A stretch of 64,000 nucleotides of DNA from Nonomuraea zeae (GTDB lineage Bacteria > Actinomycetota > Actinomycetes > Streptosporangiales > Streptosporangiaceae): the NCBI RefSeq assembly GCF_005889725.1, contig NZ_VCKX01000001.1:95003-159002 (forward strand), read 5' to 3'. Numbering within the stretch: the stretch's first letter is position 1; each line of letters begins with the position of its first letter. The notes under the pieces were generated by a model, which did not search any database, was not told the origin of the DNA, and was given only the letters and a program-made list of their open reading frames with translations. A program made the position numbers and the translations under genes. Below are positions 1-11,900 of the stretch, piece by piece.

Positions 1-1
1 T

Positions 2-2117
<2,116 letters not shown>

Positions 2118-2125
<8 letters not shown>

Positions 2126-5100
2126 GCGGCGTGCGCGCGTGGAGGCCCGCTTCCGCAAGGCCCTGGCGGGCCTGAACACCGGCACCGGCACCGGTACTGG
2201 CACCGGTACTGGCACCGGCCCCGGCGCTGACACCGGCGCCGCGGAGGAGATCCCGCGGCGTGCCGCGGGCAGCGATCCGCCGCTGTCGTTCGCGCAGGAG
2301 CGACTGTGGTTCATGGAGCAGTTCGCCCCCGGGACGAGCGCCTACGTGCTGCCCGTGTCGGCCAGGATCCACGGCCCGCTCGACGCCGAACGGCTGCGGC
2401 AGTCGCTCGACGCCGTGGTCGCCCGGCACGAGAGCCTGCGCATGACCTTCCCCGCCGGCCCCGACGGGCGGCCGGTGGTGCGGGTGGCCGATCGGGTACG
2501 TGTCCCGCTGCGCGTCGTGGACGTGACGACGGAGGCGGCGGCCAGGCAGGTGCTCAGCGCCGACGCCGCGCTGCCTTTCGAGCTGGCGACCGGCCCGCTG
2601 CTGCGCGCCACCCTGGCCCGGCTGGCGCCCGGTGACCACGCGCTGCTCGTCGCCGTTCATCACATCGTCGCCGACGGCTGGTCGGCCGACCTCATCCTCC
2701 GCGAGCTCCTGACGCCGCCGGAGCGCGGTCCGCGGCTGGGTTTCGGCGACTACGCGGTGTGGCAGCGGGAGCGCCTGAGCGGCACGCGGCTGGCCGACGA
2801 CCTGGCGTTCTGGCGCGGCGAGCTGGACGGGCTGCAGGTGCTCGAGCTGCCCCTGGACCGGCCCCGCCCGCCCCGGCAGGGCTTCCGGGGCGGCTGGCAC
2901 GACGTTGAGCTGGACGTGGCGGCGTTCCGCGAGCTGTGCCGGGCCGAGGGGGCGACGCTCTACATGGGGCTGCTCGCCGCCTTCCAGGTGCTGCTGGCCC
3001 GCTGGTCCGGCATGAGCGGCTTCGCGGTGGGGTCGCCGGTGGCCGGGCGGAGCAGGCCCGAGTTCGAGGACATGGTGGGGCTGTTCGTCAACCTGCTCCC
3101 GCTGCGGGCGCGGCTGGCGGGCGATCCCGGGTTCGCCGAGTTGCTGCGCCGTACGCGGGATGGGGCGCTGGAGGTCTACGACCACCAGGAGCTGCCCTTC
3201 GAGAAGCTGGTCGCCGAGCTGGACCCCGAACGCGATGTCAGCCGCCCGCCGCTGGTGCAGGTGCTGTTCGCGCTGCAGAGCTATCGCGACGGCGGCGAGG
3301 GCTTCGAGCCGGACAGCACGACCACCCGGTTCGACCTGGAGCTCTACGCCGCCGAGCGGGGTGAGCGGCTGGGGGGACGCTTCGTCTACAACAGCGAGCT
3401 GTTCCGGCCGGAGACGATCGAGCGGCTGGCGCGGCGGTTCGCCGCGCTCCTGCGTGCGGTGGTGGCGGCGCCCGACGTGCCGGTGGGCCGCCTGGACATC
3501 CTGCCGGCCGAAGAGCGCGAGCAGCTCGCGCGCTGGAACGCCACCGCCCGGGAGCATCCGGGCGGGCTGCTGCACGAGCTGGTCTTCGAGCAGGCCGAGC
3601 GGACGCCGGAGGCGACGGCGCTGGTCTTCGAGGGCGACCGGCTGACCTACCGCGAGCTGGCCGAGCGGGCCCGCGCCGTGGCGGCCGGGCTGGACGTGCG
3701 GGTGGACCAGCCGATCGGCGTGTGCATGGAACGCGGCCTGGACCTCCCGGTCGTGCTCCTCGGGGTGCTGGCGGCGGGTGGCGCCTACCTGCCGCTCGAT
3801 CCGGGCCACCCGGCGGAGCGGACGCGCGGCATGCTGGCCGACGCGGGCGCCGGCCTGGTGCTCACGGCAGCGGACGGGCATGCGGGCCCGGCACCCGTCG
3901 TGCGGGTGCACGAGGACAACCTGGCCTACGTCATCTTCACCTCAGGATCCACCGGACGCCCGAAAGGCGTGGGCGTCTCCCACCGGGCGATCGTCAACCG
4001 GCTGCGCTGGATGCAGGACACCTTCCAGCTCACCCCGCAAGACCGCGTCCTGCACAAGACACCCACCACCTTCGACGTCTCGGTCTGGGAGCTCTTCTGG
4101 CCCCTCATCACCGGCGCCACCATGATCATCGCCAAGCCCGGCGGCCACCGCGACACCGCCTACCTCCGCGACCTCATCAAAACCGAACAGATCACCACCA
4201 CCCACTTCGTCCCCTCCATGCTCCAAGCCTTCCTCGAAGAAGACGACATCCAGCCCCCACCACGGATCATCTGCTCCGGCGAAGCCCTCCCACCCGGCCT
4301 CGACCTCCCCGGCCTGCACAACCTCTACGGCCCCACCGAAGCCGCCATCGACGTCTCCTGGCACCCCTGCCAGCCCGGAGAGCCGATCGTCCCCATCGGC
4401 AAGCCGGTCGACAACACCACCCTCCACGTCCTCGACCAGCACCTCCGCGAAGTCCCCATCGGCACACCCGGCGAGCTCTACCTCGGCGGCATCCAGCTCG
4501 CCCGCGGCTACCTGGGCAAACCAGCACTCACCGCCGAACGCTTCCTCCCCGCACCCAACGGCCAACGCCTCTACAAGACCGGCGACCTCGCCCGCTGGCT
4601 GCCATCCGGCGAGCTCGAATACCTCGGCCGCACCGACCACCAAGTCAAGATCCGCGGCATGCGCGTCGAACCCGGCGAGGTCGAGGCCGCCCTGCGCGCG
4701 CAGCCGGGAGTGCGCGACGCGGCCGTCACGGCGTACGAGCAGAGCCTGGTCGGCTACGTCGTCGGCGACGTGCCCGACCTCCGTGACGTCCTGCCCGACC
4801 ACCTGATCCCGCGCCGGTGGGTGCACCTGGACGCCCTGCCGCTCACCCGCAGCGGCAAGCTCGACCGGGCCGCGTTGCCCCCGCCGGAGACAGCGAGCGG
4901 CCGGCCGTACGTGCCGCCGCGTGACGAGGTGGAAGCGCGCCTCGCCACGCTCTACGAAGAGGTGCTGAAGGTGCCCGCGGCCGGGATCCTGGACGACTTC
5001 TTCGAGCTCGGCGGCCACTCGCTGAGCGCCCTGCGGCTGGCCGCCCGCATCCGCCAGGAGCTGGGACGCAGCCTGCCGGTCGCCGCCCTCCTGGCCGCGC

Positions 5101-5951
5101 CGACGATCAGCGCGCTGGCCAGGGTGCTCCGCCAGACCGATGACCTCGCGCCGCCCAGCCACGTCGTGCCGCTCAACCCGGACGGCGACCGTACGCCGAT
5201 CTTCTTCATGCACGCGCTCGGCGGCCAGGTCTTCCGCTACCACCCGCTGGCCCGCCGCCTCGGCCCCGACCAGCCGGTGTACGCCATCGCCGCGCGCGGG
5301 CTCGTGCCCGGCGAGGAGCCGCACGCCACGCTCGCCGAGATGGCCGACGCCTACGTGGCCGACCTGCTGGAGGTACGGCCGGCGGGGCCGTACGTGCTGG
5401 GCGGGTTCTGCATCGGCGGGAACATCGCTCTGGAGGTGGCCAGGCGCCTGCGCGAGCGCGGCGAGCAGGTGCCGCTCGTCGTGCTCTTCTACGCCGATGC
5501 CGAAGAGCCCGTGGCCGGCGCGTCGCTGGAGGACGACACGGTCCTGCTGTTCCACGCGCTGGCCGGCGGGCCTGAGGAAACCCTCGGGCTGGACCCGGCC
5601 GAGCTCGCCGCCCAGCCGCCGGAGGAGCGGCTGCTGGCGGTCATGGGCGCCGCCTCGGCCGCCGACCGGCTGGCCCCCGACACCGCCGAGGTCGAGCAGG
5701 CGCGCCGCTACCTGGCCGTGTTCCGGGCCAACGCGCACGCGGTCGGCGGCTACCGGCACGAACCCTACGACGGCGACATCGCGCTCTTCGCGCCCAGGCG
5801 CGAGGACGGCACCTGGTCCTCCGTCGCCAAGGGGCGGTTCGCGCACGTCCCGATCCCCGAGGAACGCGTCCCGATCCTGTACGAACCCCTGGTCGCCGGA
5901 GCGGCCACCGAGATCAGAAGGTGGATGGATCATGGCATCCCCGACCAGTGA
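2118..5951 (+). CDS. NRPS: C-A(Ser)-PCP-TE termination module
   Basis: The protein has 1277 residues from a GTG that overlaps the previous stop. Domains in order: condensation (HHIVADG near residue 181), adenylation (FTSGSTGRPKG near 607), PCP (LGGHSLSA near 965) and thioesterase (about 1020-1275). The pocket reads D-V-W-H-I-S-L-I-D-K, nearly identical to the classical serine code; the surrounding THFVPSML and HNLYGPTEAA strings match the EntF Ser domain. The TE should release the peptide by hydrolysis or cyclisation, but its nucleophile elbow is GFCIGG, placing Cys (residue about 1098) where Ser is usual. The N-terminal linker carries a Thr-Gly repeat coded by a tandem DNA repeat. The 3' end overlaps the exporter gene by 20 nt. 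Confidence 0.95.
2178..2222 (+). repeat. Tandem 12-nt repeat coding a Thr-Gly linker
   Basis: Units related to ACCGGTACTGGC are repeated in frame within the N-terminal linker of the Ser-module NRPS. They give a run of alternating Thr and Gly ahead of the condensation domain. Such simple repeats vary in copy number easily; the run probably forms a flexible spacer between the upstream PCP and this C domain. Confidence 0.8.
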
Positions 5952-7200
5952 ACAGACCAGCCTGTGGCGCAACGGCAACTTCCTGCGCCTGTGGGCCGGG
6001 CAGAGCCTGTCGCAGTTCGGCTCGGCGATCACCTATTTCGCGATCCCCGTCATCGCGGTCACCGTGCTGCACGCCTCCGAGGAGGAGATGGGCCTCATCG
6101 GCTTCCTGCTCCGGGTTCCGATGGTGCTCTTCCTGCTCTTCGGCGTGCTGGCCGACCGGGTGCGCAAGCGGCCCATCCTGATCTGGACGGACGTGGCGCG
6201 CTTCGTGCTGCTGATGCTGATCCCCATCGCGTGGTTCGCCGACATGCTCACGCTGGCCTGGATCTACGGCGTCATCTTCGCCATCGGGCTGCTCGGCACG
6301 CTCTTCCAGACGGCCTACCGCAGCTACTTCCCGTTCCTGGTGCCGCCGGAGAACTTCCTGGAGGGCAACTCCAAGCTGCAGCTGACCGAGTCGACCGCCC
6401 AGACGTTCGGCCCCGGCCTGGCCGCGGCGCTGCTGAAGGTGATCTCCGCGCCCGCGCTGCTGGTCATCGACGCGGTGTCGTACCTGGCCTCCGCGATAGC
6501 GGTGGCGCTGATCAAGCGGCCGGAAGCGCGGCCGGAGCCGGACGACACCACCGCCGGGCAGGTGCACAAGGCGATCTGGCAGGGCATGGGCTGGGTGTTG
6601 CGGCACGAGCTGATCCGGCCGCTGGCCATCTCGTCGGCCGTGTACTCGCTGTTCATCCTGGGCTCGATGAACTCGATCTACGCCCTGTACGTGATCCGTG
6701 ACCTGGGCGTGCCCGCGGCCTGGTTCGGCAGCATCCTGGCCGGTGGCGGCGTGGGCTCGATCATCGGGGCGCTGCTGGCCGTCAAGGTGATGCGGCGCTT
6801 CGCGATCGGCGGGGTGCTGCTGTGGTCGATCGTGTACGGCAACCTCGCGCTCTTCCTCATCCCCCTCGCCACCGGGCCGGTCTGGGTCTCGGTGACCATG
6901 CTGGTCGCCGCGCAGCTGATCAGCGGCGTCACCTCGCAGATCTTCTTCGTCACCAACACCACGCTGGTGCAGACGATCACCCCGCCGCGGTTGCAGGGCC
7001 GCGTGGTGGCCTCGATCTACTCGCTGGGCCTGATCCCCGCCCCGCTGGGCGCTCTGGGCGCGGGCCTGCTGGCCGGCGCCCTGGGGACGCGTACGGCGCT
7101 GTGGGTGGTCGTCGCCATCGGCGCGCTGGTGCCGATGGCGGCGATGGCCTGGTCGCCCCTGGCCAAGCTCAAGGAGATGCCGGCGCCAGAGCCGCAATGA
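5932..7200 (+). CDS. MFS exporter, EntS-like (peptide or siderophore efflux)
   Basis: The protein has 422 residues with about 12 hydrophobic segments and the MFS loop 2-3 signature around ADRVRKRP. N-terminal motifs such as RNGNFLRLWAGQSLSQFGSA are typical of the MFS_3/EntS group, which exports siderophores and other small peptides. It starts 20 nt inside the end of the Ser-module NRPS, so it is coupled to it and is the likely exporter of the product. The last codons overlap the convergent oxidoreductase gene by 32 nt. The substrate is inferred from context only. Confidence 0.88.
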   Translation: MASPTSEQTSLWRNGNFLRLWAGQSLSQFGSAITYFAIPVIAVTVLHASEEEMGLIGFLLRVPMVLFLLFGVLADRVRKRPILIWTDVARFVLLMLIPIAWFADMLTLAWIYGVIFAIGLLGTLFQTAYRSYFPFLVPPENFLEGNSKLQLTESTAQTFGPGLAAALLKVISAPALLVIDAVSYLASAIAVALIKRPEARPEPDDTTAGQVHKAIWQGMGWVLRHELIRPLAISSAVYSLFILGSMNSIYALYVIRDLGVPAAWFGSILAGGGVGSIIGALLAVKVMRRFAIGGVLLWSIVYGNLALFLIPLATGPVWVSVTMLVAAQLISGVTSQIFFVTNTTLVQTITPPRLQGRVVASIYSLGLIPAPLGALGAGLLAGALGTRTALWVVVAIGALVPMAAMAWSPLAKLKEMPAPEPQ

Positions 7201-8188
7201 GCCGTAGCTGGCGGCTGCGCAGCCGCCGGGTGGGCGTGACCAGGCCGACGATCAGCGTGGTCGCGCCCGCCTCCTGGTAGGCCGCCATCCGCTCGCGCAC
7301 CTTGCCCGCGGGGCCGCACATGGTCATCGCGTCCACGAGCGCGTCGGGCAGCATCGTCATGGCCTCGCCCTGCCGCCCGTCCAGGAACGCCTCCTGCATG
7401 CGGGCGGCCTCCTGCTCGAAGCCGAGCGTGGCGGCCAGGCGGTTGTAGAAGTTGGTACGGCGCGAGCCCATGCCGCCGAGATAGAGGGCGAGCATGGGCC
7501 GCATCATGTCGTAGGCCAGCTCCTGGTCCTCCTCGACCAGCGTGAGCACCATGGGCGCGATGTCGAGGCCGTCGCGGTTCAGGTGCTTGGCCATCTTGGC
7601 CAGGTGGTCGGGCGGGAAGTGGATGGCCAGCCAGCCGTCGGCGAGCTCACCGGCCAGCGCGACGGTCTTGGGTCCCATCGCGGCCAGGTAGACCGGCAGC
7701 CGGTCCTGCACCGGCGAGACGGCCAGCGTCAGCTCCTTGCCCTCGCTGCCGGGCAGGGGCAGCGTCATCGTGGCTCCGTCGTGCCGCACCGGCTCGCCGC
7801 CCAGCGCCTTGCGCACCACCTGGAGGTAGTCCCGAGCGCGGGCCAGCGGCCGGTCGAAGGGCTCGCCGTGCCAGCCCTCGACCACCTGCGGGCCGGAGAG
7901 GCCCACGCCCAGCCGGGCGCGGCCGCCGGAGAGCTGGTCGACGGTGGCCGCCGTCATCGCGGCGACCACGGGTTTGCGTCCCGACATCTGGAGCACGCCG
8001 GTGCCCAGCGCGATGCGCTCGGTCTGGCCCGCGATCCAGGCCAGCAGGCTCGCCGGGTCGGTCCCGTAGGTCTCGGCCGCCCACACGGACGAATAGCCCA
8101 GTGCCTCCGCCTCTCGTACCAGCGCCAGGTGGTCGGCCGGGCCGAGGCCCGCACCGCCCCAGTAGCTCATGCTGTAACCGAGGCGCAT
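7169..8188 (-). CDS. Luciferase-like (LLM) flavin/F420-dependent oxidoreductase
   Basis: The 339 residues follow the bacterial-luciferase TIM barrel pattern: MRLGYSMSYWGG at the start, WAAETYGTDP, IALGTGVLQMSGRKP, and SGGRARLGVGLSGPQV. Actinomycete members of this family often use coenzyme F420 and catalyse hydride transfer or monooxygenation. It is the last gene of the - strand NRPS operon; its start overlaps the thioesterase gene by 22 nt, so a tailoring role on the peptide is plausible. It also overlaps the exporter gene tail to tail. Substrate and cofactor are not shown by the sequence alone. Confidence 0.88.
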   Translation of the reverse strand: MRLGYSMSYWGGAGLGPADHLALVREAEALGYSSVWAAETYGTDPASLLAWIAGQTERIALGTGVLQMSGRKPVVAAMTAATVDQLSGGRARLGVGLSGPQVVEGWHGEPFDRPLARARDYLQVVRKALGGEPVRHDGATMTLPLPGSEGKELTLAVSPVQDRLPVYLAAMGPKTVALAGELADGWLAIHFPPDHLAKMAKHLNRDGLDIAPMVLTLVEEDQELAYDMMRPMLALYLGGMGSRRTNFYNRLAATLGFEQEAARMQEAFLDGRQGEAMTMLPDALVDAMTMCGPAGKVRERMAAYQEAGATTLIVGLVTPTRRLRSRQLRLIAALAPASP

Positions 8189-8901
8189 CCCATCTCCTCA
8201 GCGATCGTGGCTGCCAGGGCGTCCGGAGTCTCCTCGGCCAGCCAGTGGGTGGAGTCGAGCTCCTTCAGCGCGGGCCTGTGCACGCTCTGCCGCCGCCAGC
8301 CCAGCAGGCCGCCCCTGGTCAGCGAGGCGTCCCGGACGCCGTACAGGACGGAGATGGGCACCGGCAGCGGTGGCCCCGGCCGGTGGTGATAGCCGGCCAG
8401 CAACCCGAAGTCGGCGCGGAGCGCCGGCTCCAGCACCGGCCAGAGCGCCTCCCGATCGGCCAGCTCCGGCGGGACGCCGCCGAGGGCGATCAGCTGCTCC
8501 CAGAACAACCACGACGGCAGCGACGGCAGGCGGCGCAGCAGCAGGGTCACGTCCGGCGCGGCGAACGAGGCCACGATCAGCCGTTCCGGCCGGCCACCCA
8601 GCTCGACCACGCGACGGCAGACGAGAAAGGCCAGCAGCGCCCCGCTGCAGTAGCCGAACAGCGTGTACGGCTCGCGCCACCCGGCGAGGTCGCGCGCCAG
8701 ATCGTCGACCAGCCCGTCGAGGTCGGTCCGTGGCTCTTCGGCAAGCCTGGCCTGGCGCCCCGGCAGGTTGACCGCCCACAAGCCCACCTCGGGCGGGAAA
8801 TGTCCGGCGAGCTCGCCGAGCGAGGCCGGACCGCCGCCCGCGTGCGGGAAGGCGACCAGCGCCCGCTCCCCCTCCTTGACCTGTGCGAACCACGGCGTCA
8901 T
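8167..8901 (-). CDS. Type II thioesterase with Cys in the nucleophile elbow
   Basis: The protein has 244 residues with an alpha/beta-hydrolase fold of the NRPS-editing TEII family (opening FPHAGGGPASLGELA, then LPGRQARL). These stand-alone enzymes clear misloaded carrier domains. The elbow reads GYCSGA, so the central residue of GxSxG is Cys (residue 85) instead of Ser. The catalytic Asp is probably in GVRDAS and the His in DSTHWL. The ATG overlaps the stop of the upstream NRPS as ATGA, which fixes the start; an upstream in-frame extension lies wholly inside the NRPS gene and was not used. Confidence 0.92.
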   Translation of the reverse strand: MTPWFAQVKEGERALVAFPHAGGGPASLGELAGHFPPEVGLWAVNLPGRQARLAEEPRTDLDGLVDDLARDLAGWREPYTLFGYCSGALLAFLVCRRVVELGGRPERLIVASFAAPDVTLLLRRLPSLPSWLFWEQLIALGGVPPELADREALWPVLEPALRADFGLLAGYHHRPGPPLPVPISVLYGVRDASLTRGGLLGWRRQSVHRPALKELDSTHWLAEETPDALAATIAEEMGCASVTA

Positions 8902-11900
8902 CGGGCCTCCCCCAGATGCAGGGCCAGTTCGGCCGGTGTCGGATGGTCGAACACGGCCCGTACCGAGACGGCCCGCCCCGCCAGCTCCTCCAGCGGGCGG
9001 ATCAGCCGGACGGCCAGCACCGAGTGGCCACCGTTGAGGAAGAAGTTGTCGTGCGGCCCCAGGCCGGGCCGCTTCAGCGCGTCGCGCCACAGCGCCACCA
9101 CCTGCCGGACGAGCCCGTCGCCCGCCTCCCGCGCCGGGGCGCCGTCCTCGTCGGGCACGACCAGCTCGCGATAGGCGATCTTCCCGTTGGCGGTGGTGGG
9201 GAGCCTGCCGGTGATGATGTAGCGGGTGGGAACGGCGTAGTCGGGCAGCCGCGTCCTGGCGAAGCGCCACAGCTCCCCGTCAGCGGTCCGGCCGGTGGTC
9301 CCGAGGTCAGCGGCTCGGCCGGTGACCTCGAGATCAGCGGCCCGGCTGGTGAGCCCGAGGTCAGCGGCTCGGTCGATGAGCTCTAGAAAGGCGACGAGGC
9401 GTCCGTCGCTCTGCGGGTCGCCGTCGAGGATCACCGCGGCCGTCCGTACCGCCTCGTGCTCGTGCAGGGCCGCCTCGACCTCGCCGAGCTCGATGCGGTG
9501 GCCGCGCAGCTTGATCTGCCTGTCGTCACGGCCGAGCAGCTCCAGCGTGCCGTCGTGGCGGATCCGCGCGCGGTCGCCGGTCCGGTAGAACCGGCCGTAC
9601 CGGTCGTGGTGTCCGAAGCGCTCCGCCGTCAGCTCCGGCCGGTTGAGGTAGCCCGCGCTCACCCCCGCACCGGCGACGCACAGCTCGCCCGGCACGCCCG
9701 GCGGCAGCTCGCGGCCCGCGGCGTCGGTGACGAAGATCTGGGTGTTGGCCAGCGGCTCCCCCGCGGGGACCGGATCGAGCGGCGGCTCGCGCAGCTCGGC
9801 GGCGGTGGACCAGATGGTGGTCTCCGTGGGCCCGTAGACGTTGAACAGCCGGCAGCCCAGCTCCAGCAGGTCCCTGGCCAGGGCGGCAGGCATCGGCTCG
9901 CCGCCGCACAGTACCGTGCGGCCGGCCAGCTCCCGCCCGGCTTCCGGCGCGATCAGCCGCCACGCGGTCGGCGTGGCCTGCACCACCTGGACGTCGGCCG
10001 CGGCGATCAGGCCCAGGAGCCTGCCCGGCTGCAACTGGTCCTCGTCCGAGGCCACCACCACGACGCCTCCGGAGGCCAGCGGCAGCAGCAGTTCCAGCCA
10101 GGAGATGTCGAAAGAGGTGGTGGTGGACCACAGAACGCTCGTGGGCGCTCCGAGCCGGTCGGCGAAGTCGAGCACCAGGTTCGTCAGGTTCTCGTGCGTG
10201 ACCTGCACGCCCTTGGGCCGTCCGGTGGAGCCGGAGGTGTAAATGACATAGGCGATATTGCCGTACTCGGGTGGCTCCGGTACTCCCAGCGTGCCGGGCA
10301 TCGGCGCGACCGGCGTCTCACCCGCCCACGGCGGCATGCCCGCCGCGACGACCAGCCGCGCACCCGAGTCGGCCACCTGGTAGGCCAGGCGCGCCTCCGG
10401 TTGCCGCACGTCCAGCGGCAGGAACGCCGCTCCCGCCTGCCATGTGCCCAGCACCGCCGCCACCAGGTCCGCCGAGCGATCCAGGGCCAGGGCCACGACG
10501 TCGCCGCGCCGTACCCCTCTCTCGTGCAGCAGGTCGCGGACCGCGGCCGCGCGCCCCAGCAGCTCGTCATAGCTGACCTCGCGCCCGCCCTCGCGCACCG
10601 CCACGGCCGGGCCGGGCGCGATGCGCTCGACCAGCGTGCCGGGCCAGGTGCGGCGCGTGCCGTTGACCCGGTCGAGCAACGCCCGGTCCGCCGGCGAGAG
10701 CACGTCCCGCACCCCGCCGCGCGCCGCCTGCCGCACCACCGCGCACATCCTGGCCGCGAACGCCGCGATCTCGTCCTCGTCGTGCACCTCGGTGCTGTGC
10801 CCCATCCGGACGGTGAGCCGATCCGGCTCCTGGATGACGTTGCACTGCAGGTCCAGGCGGCTGCGGTCGATGAGGTCCTCGACGTATCCGGGCACCTCGC
10901 CCTGGATGTGCACCTTCTCGTCGCTCCAGGGCCGGTAGTTGAACATGTGCCGGAACAGCGGGACCCGCCAGTCGTCCGTGCCGTGCCCGCGGCGGGTCAG
11001 CACCGCCTCCACCGAGGCGTCGGCGTGCTCGATCCCCTCCGCGAAAGCCTCCTCCACGCGCCTGGCGACCTGCTCGAAGTCGTCGTCCAGCTCGACGTGG
11101 ACGCGCAGCGGCAGCGTGCTCACGGCGTAGCCGACGCGCTTGCGCTCCTCGCCCGTCCTGGTGCTGACCGGCATGCCGATCACCAGGTCCGGGCCGGCGC
11201 CGTGCCCGCGCAGCGTCAGCAGGAAGGCGGTGGCCAGCACGATGTTGCCGGTGGTGCGCAGCGTGGCCCGCAGCTCGTCCAGCGCCGCCACCGTCTCGGC
11301 GTCGACCCGCCACGAGCAGGTGTGTCCGGCGAACGTCGGGCGGCCCGGCGAGTGCCTGCTCCCCGGCAGCACCATGGACGCGGGGTCCACGCCGTCGAGC
11401 CGGTCCAGCCAGTAGCCGATCGACTCTTCCGACGGCTCCCCCGGCTCCAGCATCGGCGCGGGCCCCGCCAATTCGGGCGGCAGCGTGCCGTGCCCGGTCT
11501 GGCTGTCGTAGAAGCGGCCCAGCTCCTCCACCAGGACTTGCAGGGAGATGCCGTCGATGACGATGTGGTGGCCGGCCAGGCACACCACGGTCCCGGCGCC
11601 GTCGGGCAGGGTGAAGTGTCCCACCCTGATGAGCAGGTCGCGGCCCAGGTCGAAGGGCTCGTCCAGGAAGGACCGCAGGTCAGCGACCAGCGTCTCCTCC
11701 GTCGTGGCCCGCACCTCGACCTTCAGCTGGGCGTCCTGGGGCGCGACCAGGTGCCTGACGGGCGTCCCGCCGACCACGGGGAACCGCAGGCGTAGCGCCG
11801 GATGCCGCTTGACCAGCCGGTTCACCGCGATCTGCAGCGGCAGCCTGCGCAGCGGTGTCTCGAACCTGAGCGCCACCGCCAGGTTCGACACGCCGCTGTC

